From positions 868,001 to 932,000 of the forward strand of contig NZ_NTLB01000001.1 of the NCBI RefSeq assembly GCF_002514725.1: a stretch of 64,000 nt of DNA, written 5' to 3'. Both the position numbers and the translations under genes were made by a program. The notes beneath the pieces were generated by a model. It was not told the origin of the DNA, made no database searches, and worked only from the letters and a program-made list of their open reading frames with translations. Positions 40,246 through 49,552 of this stretch are shown here, piece by piece. Numbering within the stretch: position 1 is the first letter of the stretch; every line of letters begins with the position of its first letter. The DNA comes from Mangrovitalea sediminis (GTDB taxonomy: Bacteria > Pseudomonadota > Gammaproteobacteria > Pseudomonadales > Oleiphilaceae).

Positions 40246-40923
40246 CTACCGCATTTTCTTCTCAATATTTTGACAAAGCGTATGAAGAAACCGCACATCT
40301 TTGTCGGCCAGCAATGGTAACCGCTCCAGCGCCCATTGATATAGCTTGCTGTCCGGCGCCACATCAAGGGAGGGCAACAACACCTGAAGGCGATCGCGCA
40401 ATGCCGTCCACTGCCCCACCGCTGCTGTCTCCGCAGCCGCATCCAAACGAAGACCGGATAATGCATAGGCGTAAAGCATCACTGCCTGTCCCAGATTGAG
40501 CGACGGATAGCTCACCGCAAGCGGAATGCCGGTGACCAGGTCGCAACTGGCCAGCTCCTCGTTGGACAGCCCCCGATCCTCCCGCCCGAACACCAGGGCC
40601 GCCTGCGCCACGGTATCGCCCTTGTTGCCCAGCAGCACCTGCAGCGCTTTCGGCGTATACAGCTCACGCTTGCCATGCCGCGCCTTGGCAGAGGTGCCGA
40701 TCAGGAGATCCGCGTCAGCCCGAACCGCCTCCAGCGAATCATACGCCCGGACCGCTGCAAGAATATCGTCGCTGCCATGGGCCACCCAGCCTGCCGCAGG
40801 CTCGCGATGGACCTGACTGTTCACGATCCAAAGCTGACCGAACCCCATGGTCTTGAGGGCCCGGGCGGCAGCCCCGACATTTTCGGGCACCTTTGGCTCT
40901 ACCAGTACGAACGCCAGTTGCAT
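40246..40923 (-). CDS. TrmH/SpoU family RNA methyltransferase, LasT/YjtD-like
   Basis: A 225-aa SPOUT methyltransferase. The N-terminal VLVEPKVPENVGAAARALKTMGF (RNA 2'-O-methylation motif 1) and the knotted SAM site FGREDRGLSNEELASCDL with YPSLNLGQAVMLYAYAL are all present. It resembles E. coli LasT (YjtD) more than TrmJ. The target nucleotide is unknown for this group. It is divergent from the fatty acid hydroxylase gene, with 166 bp between starts. Confidence 0.88.
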   Translation of the reverse strand: MQLAFVLVEPKVPENVGAAARALKTMGFGQLWIVNSQVHREPAAGWVAHGSDDILAAVRAYDSLEAVRADADLLIGTSAKARHGKRELYTPKALQVLLGNKGDTVAQAALVFGREDRGLSNEELASCDLVTGIPLAVSYPSLNLGQAVMLYAYALSGLRLDAAAETAAVGQWTALRDRLQVLLPSLDVAPDSKLYQWALERLPLLADKDVRFLHTLCQNIEKKMR

Positions 40924-41089
40924 GCAGATATCCTCCGGCGGGCAGTTTAGCGGCAGCCTTCACGGCGAACCAGTCCCGTCGTCTTTTGCCGAAAACGACG
41001 GCGCCTCGGATCAAGCCGCCCGTTGCATTCTCCGTTATCCTTTCCTGCAGAAACCCGACAAACAAAAACGGCTAAAACCGGGCGTTCCC

Positions 41090-41917
41090 ATGACTGTGCT
41101 GTCCTCACTGATCGAAATCTACCACGACCCCATGTTCCTGAAGCTGCCGGTTGCCAGCCTGGCGCTCGGTATTGTCGGCTTCCTGCTCTTCTCTTTGCCC
41201 TGGACCCTGCTGGCGATACTGGATCCGGCCTGGGCAAGGCCCTACCGGATACAGGACAAGCCCTTCGACGCCTTGCGCTATCTGCCGGAAACGATCCGCC
41301 GCATGACCGTCAACACCCTGGTGGTCGCCGGACTGCTGGTGCTGGCCTGGCCGCTGTTACGCCTGTCGGGCATCCACGACGGACCTCGTCCGGCGTGGTA
41401 TGTCTTTGTCTGGCAAATCGTTTTCTTCGTGTTCCTTGACGATTTCCTGTACTACTGGATGCATCGCTGGATGCATGAGAACAAGTGGCTCCTGCGCCAT
41501 GTCCATGCCGTCCACCACCAGGTCCGCAACCCCTGCGCCCTGGCCGGCAATCATTTTCACTGGATGGAACTGGCCATGACGTCGGGCCTGGTACTGGTCG
41601 GCCCGATTCTCGTTGGAGCCCATGTCGAGGTGGTTTACTTGTGGGTCCTGCTTCGCCAGCTGGAGGCTGCAGACGGGCATACCGGCTATCACTTTCCCTG
41701 GGATCCCCTGCACCGGCTGCCGCTCTATGAAGGTGCGGCGTTCCACGACTTCCACCATGCCCGCTTCCAGGGGAACTATGCGGGATTCCTGCCACTGTGG
41801 GACCGTATTTACGGTACCTACGTGCCCCAATATCTACATTGGCGTCAACAACATATCGGTGAAGGCGGCCTGGTTCCACCGCCACCCGGCGAGCCCAAGG
41901 TAACGCCGGGGCGCTGA
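41090..41917 (+). CDS. Sterol desaturase / fatty acid hydroxylase superfamily protein
   Basis: A 275-aa membrane protein with 4-5 hydrophobic segments and the histidine clusters of a diiron oxygenase: HRWMHE (HxxxH), HAVHHQ (HxxHH) and HDFHHARF (HxxHH). Substrates of relatives include sterols, fatty acids and carotenoids; which applies here cannot be told. The ATG at 41090 is chosen because the upstream frame overlaps the divergent LasT-like gene. A hairpin follows at 41957-41985, and a TetR regulator gene comes 92 bp after. Confidence 0.87.
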   Translation: MTVLSSLIEIYHDPMFLKLPVASLALGIVGFLLFSLPWTLLAILDPAWARPYRIQDKPFDALRYLPETIRRMTVNTLVVAGLLVLAWPLLRLSGIHDGPRPAWYVFVWQIVFFVFLDDFLYYWMHRWMHENKWLLRHVHAVHHQVRNPCALAGNHFHWMELAMTSGLVLVGPILVGAHVEVVYLWVLLRQLEAADGHTGYHFPWDPLHRLPLYEGAAFHDFHHARFQGNYAGFLPLWDRIYGTYVPQYLHWRQQHIGEGGLVPPPPGEPKVTPGR

Positions 41918-41956
41918 AACCGGCACACGATTCCCGCTATAATCGCCCACGACTAC

Positions 41957-41985
41957 GCCTCCCGACGGTAACGCCGCCGGGAGGC
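41957..41985 (+). terminator. Hairpin after the desaturase gene
   Basis: GCCTCCCG (41957-41964) pairs with CGGGAGGC (41978-41985). It is followed by TTCCCGTTTT, a broken U tract, giving a moderate intrinsic terminator between the desaturase and the TetR gene. Confidence 0.6.
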
Positions 41986-42009
41986 TTCCCGTTTTCGTGG
42001 ACCCCCAGC

Positions 42010-42657
42010 ATGACCGCAGCCGACAATCCGGGCGTCAACACCCGCAATACCATCCTGTTCACAGCCATGCGCCTGTATGCAGAAAAGGGGCTGCAGGGCG
42101 TATCCTTGCGCAGTATCAGCAGCCAGTCCGGCACCCGCAACTCGGCAGCGGCCCATTACCACTTCGGAAACCGGCTGGGCGTCATCGAAGGCGTTATCAC
42201 CCTTATCCTGGACTACCTCCGGCCCGCTTTTGAAAAAGGTATCAGCCAGGTGGAACAGCAGCCGGCCCCCAGTCTGCGCGATATTGTTCAGGCGGTCTTT
42301 TCACCTTACCTGGCGTTGAGCGTTCATCCGGAGTGGGGACGCTGGGCCCTGCGCTTCATGGCGCATCTGCATACCGACAACTCCCCGGAAATCGCCGCCA
42401 TCCTCAACCGGCATTTCCGCCTCGACATGGAACGGATCGAGGCTCTACTCCACCGCGTTCGTCCCGATATACCCAGAGATTTGCTACGCATCCGTCTCGC
42501 CTTCTGTCTCGTAAATGTCGTGCATGGCAGTGCGGAGGTGGACCTTCTGGTCGACACGCCTTTCGGAAATATTCGCCCAGACGACATGACGCTGTACAAT
42601 GCATTTCTTGATTTTTTGGAAGGAGGTCTCGGCAAACCCTGCCCGCCTGCGGTGTGA
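42010..42657 (+). CDS. TetR family transcriptional regulator
   Basis: A 215-aa regulator. The N-terminal helix-turn-helix reads NTILFTAMRLYAEKGLQGVSLRSISSQSGTRNSAAAHYHFGNRLGVIE, and a helical ligand-binding domain follows. There is no clear SD, with the start only 25 bp after the upstream hairpin. It may control the desaturase gene upstream or itself. The next gene is a GGDEF protein 121 bp downstream. The ligand is unknown. Confidence 0.88.
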   Translation: MTAADNPGVNTRNTILFTAMRLYAEKGLQGVSLRSISSQSGTRNSAAAHYHFGNRLGVIEGVITLILDYLRPAFEKGISQVEQQPAPSLRDIVQAVFSPYLALSVHPEWGRWALRFMAHLHTDNSPEIAAILNRHFRLDMERIEALLHRVRPDIPRDLLRIRLAFCLVNVVHGSAEVDLLVDTPFGNIRPDDMTLYNAFLDFLEGGLGKPCPPAV

Positions 42658-42778
42658 TGGCGATTTCGCCATTTCAGGCGTGCCGAGCCGGCCACCTCAG
42701 CCCCTGGACCGGGGTGTACAAAAAGTGGCCAAACCGAAGCCGTCCTTCTATCCTGGATTGGATAGAAAGGTGTCATAC

Positions 42779-43822
42779 ATGAGATACAGCTCGCTGGGTG
42801 TCGGCTCAACCAATCCGACAGAAACCATCCTGGGCTACCAACGCCAGATCGTTTACCACATCCACTTCTGGACGTTGATGGTTGTGGCTCCATTGTTCGC
42901 CATCCAGCTGGGGGAAGGCCACACCCTGCTCTCGCTGCTCCTGGCCCTGTTCTGCCTGAATGCACTGGCCGTTATCGTCATGTTACGCCGATACGACCTC
43001 TATCTTTTCCAAGGCCGCTCCTTCTCCCTGTTCGCCGCCGCTTGCACCGTCTATTCGACGTATCTTAACGGTCACATCGGCTTGTTTTGGGCCTATCCAT
43101 CAATTACCGCCTTCTTCTTCCTGCTGAGTATGAGGGAGGCGACCGCCCTGAACCTGGTTTTCCTCGGCAGCATGATCATTGTGTCCTACTATCGCTTCCC
43201 CGAGGACGAATTCTGGCGCATTACCTTTTCCCTGACCCTAACCGGCGTCTTTGTCTCTATCTTCGCCTGGCTGGTGGGCCGGATGCAGAGCGAGCTCACC
43301 ATCATCGCCAGTACCGACCCCCTGACCGGCTGCCTGAACCGCGCCCAGATGGAGCACACGCTGCAGATGCAAAAGCAGTTGCATGAACGTTATGGCCGGC
43401 CCGCAAGCATCATTCTGCTGGATCTCGACCACTTCAAGGCGATCAACGATGAATGGGGCCATGTAAAAGGGGACGAACTTCTCAGGGCCAGCGCGGTGCG
43501 CTTACAGAAGCATCTACGTGACAGCGACAGGCTCTTCCGCGTCGGCGGCGAGGAGTTCCTGGTTGTGCTTCCGGAAACCGATGCCGCAGCGGCCGAAGCA
43601 GTCGCCGGTAAACTGCTGGACGTTATTCGCAGCCCCGCCTTCGACGACGACATTCAGGTGACGGCAAGCGCCGGCGTGGCCGAGGTCCATAGGGGAGAGT
43701 GCAATTCCGCCTGGTTAAACCGGGCGGACAAAGCCTTGTACAACGCCAAGGATGGTGGACGCGACCGAGTGCTGCGCGCGCCACAGCCGGCAGCCGGAAC
43801 ACCATCCCCTCAACCCGGCTAA
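42779..43822 (+). CDS. Membrane-bound diguanylate cyclase (GGDEF)
   Basis: A 347-aa protein with five or six N-terminal hydrophobic segments (about residues 25-185) and a C-terminal GGDEF domain. The active-site loop reads GGEEF, and an RxxD inhibitory site (RDSD) lies exactly five residues before it. Cyclic di-GMP synthesis with product inhibition is therefore expected. DPLTGCLNR and ALYNAKDGGRD frame the domain. The ATG at 42779 has AAAGG upstream; the open frame extends 60 codons further but overlaps tetR. Its stop overlaps that of the convergent hydrolase. Confidence 0.92.
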   Translation: MRYSSLGVGSTNPTETILGYQRQIVYHIHFWTLMVVAPLFAIQLGEGHTLLSLLLALFCLNALAVIVMLRRYDLYLFQGRSFSLFAAACTVYSTYLNGHIGLFWAYPSITAFFFLLSMREATALNLVFLGSMIIVSYYRFPEDEFWRITFSLTLTGVFVSIFAWLVGRMQSELTIIASTDPLTGCLNRAQMEHTLQMQKQLHERYGRPASIILLDLDHFKAINDEWGHVKGDELLRASAVRLQKHLRDSDRLFRVGGEEFLVVLPETDAAAAEAVAGKLLDVIRSPAFDDDIQVTASAGVAEVHRGECNSAWLNRADKALYNAKDGGRDRVLRAPQPAAGTPSPQPG

Positions 43823-44742
43823 GCCGGAATCCGGCCCAGGCGCTGGTATGCCTGCCAAACCCGGTCCGGAGCCTCAAGGTGTGGATAGTGACCAATATTA
43901 TCGAGCCGAATGACAGATTCGGAGCCCAGTAACGCCGCATACCGGTCCGCCATCTCCCGCCCGGAGACAGGGTCGGCCATCCCGGAAATCAGGGTCAGCG
44001 GCTGCTTTGCCCGCTGCAGGGCTCCCACCCAGCGATGCCGGTGGCAACGACGTTCCTCCATATAGCGCATCAACCGGTGTATGACGCCACGCCCGTTGTT
44101 GTAAAGGAGCAACTGCCAGAACGCCTCCAGATCCTCAGGCGACGGACGGGTGTCCGGACCGAAAATCTTGGTCAGGTTGTATTCGAATACCGGGCGCGTG
44201 ATACCCCGGCTGGCGAGGCCACCCAGGGGGCCGGCCAACAGGCGCTGGATAAGAATGGGGCGGTGTACCTCCGGAAACAGGGCGCCATTGAGAAAACAGA
44301 CACTCGCCAGCCGGAACGGCAGCTCTCCTTCCTGCTCCCGTGCCAGCATTTCCTGTGCCACGCTACAACCGTAATCGTGGGCCAGCACCTGCACTTCGGT
44401 TACGCCAAGCTGTTCAAGCCAACCCTGGTGCAGATCCGCCTGGTCGACAATGCTGTAATGGTAGCGTGGCGGCTTGTCGGAGAATCCAAACCCGATCATA
44501 TCAGCCGCCAGTACCCGATAGTGCTCCTGCAGATAGGGCCAGAGGCGATGCCAGTCCCAGGAAGCCGTTGGAAAGCCATGGAGCAAAAGCAGCGCCGGCC
44601 CGTCGCCCTCCATACGGCTGAAAATGGCATGGGGACCGTAACTGAACCATTTCCCGCTGTGCTGCCAATGTTCCAGAGCCGTATCGCCTCCGAGCCCGGA
44701 GTGACCCTGGATACCTCGAGAAATCTCAGACACCTTGTCCAT
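43819..44742 (-). CDS. Alpha/beta hydrolase, MEST/haloalkane dehalogenase-like
   Basis: A 307-aa alpha/beta hydrolase. It shows LLLLHGFPTASWDWH (oxyanion HG), a nucleophile elbow AHDYGCSVAQE with Asp as the likely nucleophile, GMADPVS acid and the C-terminal GHYPHLEAP His. An Asp nucleophile is shared by haloalkane dehalogenases, epoxide hydrolases and MEST-like proteins, and HDYG with AQE is closest to MEST. The substrate is unknown. A TyrR-type palindrome lies about 130 bp upstream of its start. Confidence 0.85.
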   Translation of the reverse strand: MDKVSEISRGIQGHSGLGGDTALEHWQHSGKWFSYGPHAIFSRMEGDGPALLLLHGFPTASWDWHRLWPYLQEHYRVLAADMIGFGFSDKPPRYHYSIVDQADLHQGWLEQLGVTEVQVLAHDYGCSVAQEMLAREQEGELPFRLASVCFLNGALFPEVHRPILIQRLLAGPLGGLASRGITRPVFEYNLTKIFGPDTRPSPEDLEAFWQLLLYNNGRGVIHRLMRYMEERRCHRHRWVGALQRAKQPLTLISGMADPVSGREMADRYAALLGSESVIRLDNIGHYPHLEAPDRVWQAYQRLGRIPA

Positions 44743-45117
44743 GCAAAGCTACCTGTCCCTGTGGGCGAATAGTGGGTTAAGGAACCTTTGAATACACCGA
44801 TACGCTATAAGTTCAAACCGGAAAACGTCTGCCCCCTCTCCGACCGGCCACCTGACCCATTTCGTCACACTGTAAAGGAAGGTTTACAGTTTTTTGGCAC
44901 CTGTCATCGACTACCGGCACCAACACCTCCGGAAAAATCATGACACCAAACGGTAAGGTCGACAAAACAGCTACATTCTCAAGGCGTTAACGTTAAAAAT
45001 CCGTGACGAAAGTTAATTATTACGACAAGAAGCCGTGCCTGGCAGAGGAATTGCTTTATTAAACGCAGGCGACGCTGTGCCGCCACAACTGTAAAAAAAG
45101 GCTAACAGGTGACCAAG
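44743..45117. other. 375-bp AT-rich divergent intergenic region
   Basis: This separates the minus-strand hydrolase gene from a short plus-strand frame. It holds the TyrR-type palindrome at 44871-44888, followed by six T, and AT-rich sequence from 44935 to 45060 (for example TTAATTATTACG near 45013). No known gene is recognised, but a short non-coding RNA ending at about 44895 is possible. Confidence 0.4.
44869..44895 (+). promoter_or_regulatory. TyrR-box-like palindrome, alternatively a U-tailed hairpin
   Basis: TGTAAAGGAAGGTTTACA (44871-44888) matches the strong TyrR box consensus TGTAAA-N6-TTTACA perfectly in both arms. With flanking bases the repeat is 8 bp per arm (ACTGTAAA and TTTACAGT), and T follows at 44890-44895. 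The same bases could therefore form an intrinsic terminator on the plus strand, although no plus-strand gene precedes it. The weak, AT-rich stem favours an operator. Confidence 0.5.
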
Positions 45118-45309
45118 ATGCGAGCAGTATCTGATAGCAGCAACCAGCGGGCAGACGCCAATACGCGCCTTAATCGCCTTTACGATCTCAAGCAACAGCA
45201 ACTGCTGCGCGCTCAAGGGCATAGCGACAGCCTGCTTTACCGGGTTCTCAACGCTGAAGCCGAAGCCATCAGCGATGCCCTGAAAGACCATCAGCAGGAC
45301 ACCCCCTGA
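45118..45309 (+). CDS. Hypothetical small soluble protein
   Basis: A 63-aa polar, helical protein (NTRLNRLYDLKQQQLLRAQG, LLYRVLNAEAEAISDALKDHQ). ACAGGTGA lies five bases before the ATG, and a GTG nine bases upstream is in frame. I know no family. Its last 19 bases overlap the end of the convergent gene. A plausible RBS and regular hydrophobic spacing support it; the short length keeps confidence moderate. Confidence 0.5.
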   Translation: MRAVSDSSNQRADANTRLNRLYDLKQQQLLRAQGHSDSLLYRVLNAEAEAISDALKDHQQDTP

Positions 45310-46646
45310 TAGCCGACTTCTCCGGTGGTGTCCCGCGAGCGCTGCATAATGGCTCGCTCGATGAGCCATAGCCGGTCTTGCCCCCAGGCACGCGTATCGC
45401 CATAGCGGAAGGCCGGAACGCCCCAGAACCCCTGTTGATAGAGGTCCTCCAGGTTTTTCTGCGCCCATTCCGTCCACACCGTGTTGCCCAACTGGCGACG
45501 TGCCTCTGCCCAGTCCAGCCCCGCCCGCTCCACAACGCACCGCAACCCCGAACGGGTTGAAATATCGACTCCCTCGGCATAGACGCCCCGCGCGACACTC
45601 AACAGATAGTCCACCGCCCGCCCCTGTTCCCGGGCATAGTCAAAAAGTTGATAACAGCATTCGACGCCCGCACCGAGAGGATCTGCCGTGAACCCGAAGG
45701 GAATACCGGCTTTTTCCGCCTCCCGCTTCGCATCCAGGAAAATATAAAGCGTCTTCGAGCGGGGCACACGCAATCCCCGCATCACCATCGGCAGCACCGG
45801 CCGGACATCGAGCGATAGTCCGTAATGGTGGCACAACTGTGCAGCCTTCTCGAGACCGAGATAGGAATAGGGGCTGCGGATGGAAAAATACATTTCAAGC
45901 GGCAGGTCGCGTGCCGCCTCGCTCAGGTCATCGGCATGTCCCAAGAGGCAGAAATCCCGTTCCTGACGGTTATATCGCACCTGCATACCCGGGCAGCGAT
46001 TCCGCCCTTCGTCCAGCAAACGCTGCTCCAAGTGACCAAGCCGGTCCAACCCCCAATACCACTCGCCACCAAAATACACCATGCCACTGCCGTAATGCCC
46101 CCACTGCGTCAGCAAGGCTTCGTTCCGGCTCATATGCTCCCGCACCTGCAGCGGCTGAGCCGGCGTTATCCCCGACGGCGTCCCGGCGTGCCCGGCCCAC
46201 AGCGCTTCGAGCCGAGACGGCAACTGGCCGAGGAAATCCTCACCGGCGTCAGCCCTGGCGATCAATTCCGCTTCCAGCGCATCGACCCGGTCGGACGCCG
46301 GAAACGCGTCAGCAGCTTCGAAGCGCAAACCGTAAAGCGCCGCCAGCGACTGACAGTCCCTGACGGCATTGAGTTGCCATAATTCCGGTTCCGGGAACAT
46401 TGCAGCCGGGAGTTGCCGTACCAGATAGCAGCGCACCGTGACCCGATAACGGCGCTGAAGGTCGCTCAAGACCTGCGCCAGCAGATAACTGTATGGGTCG
46501 CTGAGTTTCAGGAAGACGTGCAGGACAGCACCTCCCTGCTCCTTCCGGGAAAACCAGTGGCGGCGCAATTGGCGGACTTCGCGGCTGGACAGCAGCCGGG
46601 CGAGCCAGGGCTGAAGCTTTCTGACCAGAGGATCGACCGGCTTCAT
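45291..46646 (-). CDS. Fused duplicate DsbA-family / 2-hydroxychromene-2-carboxylate isomerase-like protein
   Basis: A 451-aa protein made of two thioredoxin-fold (GST-kappa/HCCA isomerase) domains. One begins near residue 41 (VLHVFLKLSDPYSYLLAQVL) and the other near 230 (LEMYFSIRSPYSYLGLEKAAQL). The second has the usual SPYSYL motif and the C-terminal GFWGVPAFRYGDTRAWGQDRL typical of the family. The first is diverged (SDPYSYL). Such enzymes use glutathione for isomerisation or conjugation. GAGG lies upstream of the ATG at 46646; the frame is open further upstream without homology. A single-domain protein is usual, so the tandem fusion is notable. Confidence 0.8.
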   Translation of the reverse strand: MKPVDPLVRKLQPWLARLLSSREVRQLRRHWFSRKEQGGAVLHVFLKLSDPYSYLLAQVLSDLQRRYRVTVRCYLVRQLPAAMFPEPELWQLNAVRDCQSLAALYGLRFEAADAFPASDRVDALEAELIARADAGEDFLGQLPSRLEALWAGHAGTPSGITPAQPLQVREHMSRNEALLTQWGHYGSGMVYFGGEWYWGLDRLGHLEQRLLDEGRNRCPGMQVRYNRQERDFCLLGHADDLSEAARDLPLEMYFSIRSPYSYLGLEKAAQLCHHYGLSLDVRPVLPMVMRGLRVPRSKTLYIFLDAKREAEKAGIPFGFTADPLGAGVECCYQLFDYAREQGRAVDYLLSVARGVYAEGVDISTRSGLRCVVERAGLDWAEARRQLGNTVWTEWAQKNLEDLYQQGFWGVPAFRYGDTRAWGQDRLWLIERAIMQRSRDTTGEVGYQGVSC

Positions 46647-46963
46647 GGATACCTCGCATCCCTCGATAGGCGGGCCGCTTCCCAGCACACCCGTATAGAG
46701 ACCGTCACCCCGATGCCAGCATCGACGGCCACCTGGTAACACATTGAAATATAAAATATCACGAAACTCATACAGGCCTCCCGCCAAACGCCTGTGCAGC
46801 TGCTAGACTACCTTTTAACGATACTCCGTGCCATCTGCGTTCGGATCAAAGAGTGCAGTGGCCGACCGCTCATTGCATGACAACACGAAGGCAATACATT
46901 CATGCGCCAGGCAGTTCCCGTGCACAGGCTATTCGGGCCGGGCTCTTTTCGATTTGAGCCCCT
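46647..46963. other. 317-bp divergent intergenic region
   Basis: This lies between the DsbA-family gene (minus) and the GGDEF-EAL gene (plus). It contains an AT-rich patch at 46742-46768 (ATTGAAATATAAAATATC) that could hold a minus-strand -10 element. No confident promoter, repeat or gene is seen. Confidence 0.35.
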
Positions 46964-49417
46964 ATGCTGAACCGCGCCAACTGGTCCATTCGCGTCGCGA
47001 TTCCAGCCATTATTTCGCTCGTCTTTCTGGTCCTCCTGACCGTGCTCTCACTGCACTACTGGCATGTGACCTATGGTAACGCTATTGCCGAAAGCACCCG
47101 TATCAATACCCACGAATTCCTGGAACTGCGCGACAGGCTCCTAAAGAACATCCAACGGGCTGACGCCGAGAGCATTCGCCACCTGTTCAGTCATCCCGAC
47201 AAGGACAGTAACCTGGCACGCATCGCGTTACTCGATGCCCGGGAAAACACGCTTTACAGCAACGATCCCGGCCTGACGGGAAAACGTTTCGTGTCGGGCG
47301 ATACCCCACAGAACCGGCGCCTGCAAGCCGCTTTACTCCAGCCGGATTTACAAAGCCTGCGCGAGGGGAGCCGGCTGACGCTGAGTATTCCAATATCCGC
47401 CCACGGCACGCCGGAGATTCTCGTCGCCGACGTCAACCTGCAACCGGCTATCCAAACGGCCTGGCATAGCGCCACGCAATCCATCGGCCTGTTCTGGCTG
47501 GCCGGGTTGTCGATTCTCGGTTTGCTGTTGCTGCTCCTGCAGCACCTGATCGTCCGCCCACTGGCGCAACTGGAAGAACGGGCCCGACTCATCGGTGAGG
47601 GCCAGGAACTGCCTCCCGCCAAGATACCGATGCTGCGCGAACTCAGCCACCTGATGACGCGCCTCGACGCCATGCACCATCAGACCGCCACTTCCATGCA
47701 GGCGGTCCAACGGAGCGAGCGACACTACCGCCAGCTGTTCGAGGTGGCACACGAAGGTATCTGGGTTATGGACTGGCGCGGCGTGACCCTGATGGCCAAT
47801 CCGAGCATGGCATCGATGCTGGGGCTGACGACGCAGGAAATGACCGGCCGGCACCTCTACGACTTCCTGGACGACGCAGGCATCGAACAGGTCAAGGCGA
47901 TGTACGAGCATGGGGGGGAAGCTGTTCATCAGGACGTGCGGGTTTTCGACATTCAGGGCCATTGCCACAGGACGCTGGTATCGACCCGCGCCATCTACGA
48001 TGAGGAGGGGCGATACAGCTCAACGATCGCCAGCGTACTCGACCTGACCGAGCGATATGCAGCGGAAGAGGAGGTTCGCCGCCATGCATACTTCGACTCG
48101 CTGACCGGCCTGGCCAACCGCACGCTGCTCTTCGAAGAGCTGGAGCAGGAAATGGCCCGCGCCCGACGCCATGGCCATCAGGACGCCCTGCTCTATATCG
48201 ACCTGGATCAGTTCAAGGACATCAATGATTCACTGGGTCACGACACTGGCGATCGCCTCCTGCAGGATGTGGCCCGCCGTATCCAGTCGATGATCCGCCG
48301 GGAGGATAGCCTGGCACGGATCGGCGGCGACGAATTCGTGCTCATCATGTGCGAGGTCGGGCCGGATGACGACCAGCTCTCAACCCGCGTCCAGACCATT
48401 GCCCGGAACGTACTCGGCGCCCTAAGGCAACCCTTCCGCATCGATGCCAACAGCCTGCATATCTCGGCCAGTATCGGCATCACCCTGTTTCCCCGCGGGG
48501 ACACGACGCCGAGCGACATCTTCAAGCAGGCCGACACCGCGCTCTACCAGGCCAAGCGCGAAGGCCGTAACCGAATTGCATTCTTCTCCCATGAAATGCA
48601 GGAACAGGCGACCGAACGCCTTAGCCTGATCAACCACATGCAGCGGGCGCTGCGGGAAAATCGCTTTTCACTCCATTACCAGCCCCAATACAACAGCGAT
48701 GAGCATCTGGTCGGCGCCGAAGCCCTGCTACGCTGGCAGGACCCTGAGTTGGGGCAGGTTTCTCCCGCACGTTTCATCCCGGTCGCGGAAGACAGCGGAC
48801 TGATCATCGATATCGGCAATTGGGTGATCGAGGAAGCATTATCAACGCTGTCCCGATGGCTGGAGCGCGGCATGCCGCCTCACTTCAACCGACTCGCGAT
48901 CAACATCAGTACCCAACAATTCCAAAGCGACCATTTCGCCATCGACCTTATTTCAGCCTGTCGCCGCCATAAAGTGCCTCACCATTGGCTGGAGTTGGAA
49001 ATTACCGAATCCATCTTTATCGACCGGGCCGACCAGGCCCTGCACCAGATCCAAACACTCAAGCTCGCCGGCTTCCGTTTTGCCCTGGACGACTTCGGTA
49101 CCGGATACGCCTCGCTGAGCTATCTCAAGCGGCTACCACTGGACAAGCTGAAGATCGACCAATCCTTCGTACGCGACATCGACACCGACGTCAGCGATGC
49201 CTCCATCGTCGAATCCATCATTGCCATCGCGGCTCTGTTCCGGCTGACCGTTATCGCCGAGGGTGTAGAGACGCCGCGACAACTGCAGTTCCTCAAGGAG
49301 CACGGCTGCGTGCTTTATCAGGGCTATCACTTCAGCCCACCATTGTCGCTGGACGACTTCGAACAGCTGTTTTACGCCCCCAACGGGATCTCATCCAAAC
49401 CGCATCGCTTGTCGTAA
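46964..49417 (+). CDS. PAS-GGDEF-EAL bifunctional c-di-GMP protein
   Basis: An 817-aa inner-membrane protein. TM1 is at about residues 9-31; a periplasmic sensor region of about 140 residues and TM2 at about 172-193 follow. Then come a HAMP-like linker, a PAS domain (about 245-370), GGDEF and EAL. The cyclase site is intact (IGGDEF) with an RxxD inhibitory site (RRED) five residues before it. The EAL site is intact (GAEALLRW, ELEITES, DDFGTGY, KIDQSF, EGVE). It could make or degrade c-di-GMP depending on signal. The SD is weak. It resembles the protein at 56950 in its enzyme domains. Confidence 0.92.
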   Translation: MLNRANWSIRVAIPAIISLVFLVLLTVLSLHYWHVTYGNAIAESTRINTHEFLELRDRLLKNIQRADAESIRHLFSHPDKDSNLARIALLDARENTLYSNDPGLTGKRFVSGDTPQNRRLQAALLQPDLQSLREGSRLTLSIPISAHGTPEILVADVNLQPAIQTAWHSATQSIGLFWLAGLSILGLLLLLLQHLIVRPLAQLEERARLIGEGQELPPAKIPMLRELSHLMTRLDAMHHQTATSMQAVQRSERHYRQLFEVAHEGIWVMDWRGVTLMANPSMASMLGLTTQEMTGRHLYDFLDDAGIEQVKAMYEHGGEAVHQDVRVFDIQGHCHRTLVSTRAIYDEEGRYSSTIASVLDLTERYAAEEEVRRHAYFDSLTGLANRTLLFEELEQEMARARRHGHQDALLYIDLDQFKDINDSLGHDTGDRLLQDVARRIQSMIRREDSLARIGGDEFVLIMCEVGPDDDQLSTRVQTIARNVLGALRQPFRIDANSLHISASIGITLFPRGDTTPSDIFKQADTALYQAKREGRNRIAFFSHEMQEQATERLSLINHMQRALRENRFSLHYQPQYNSDEHLVGAEALLRWQDPELGQVSPARFIPVAEDSGLIIDIGNWVIEEALSTLSRWLERGMPPHFNRLAINISTQQFQSDHFAIDLISACRRHKVPHHWLELEITESIFIDRADQALHQIQTLKLAGFRFALDDFGTGYASLSYLKRLPLDKLKIDQSFVRDIDTDVSDASIVESIIAIAALFRLTVIAEGVETPRQLQFLKEHGCVLYQGYHFSPPLSLDDFEQLFYAPNGISSKPHRLS

Positions 49418-49552
49418 ACAGCAGACGACACCCGTTCGGCGATCACCGCCCGGCTTACTGGGCTTGCCTCTCCGATCGGGGTAGACTGTATGTTTGCCTC
49501 GCCACGGCGCTTAGTGCGACATGGCCGAAGCCCGAATTCGAGCCGAGAAGCA

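Noticed and set aside
42599-42778. N-terminal extension of the GGDEF gene
   Set aside because: The extra 60 codons overlap tetR and lack coding character; ATG 42779 has an SD and starts the membrane domain.
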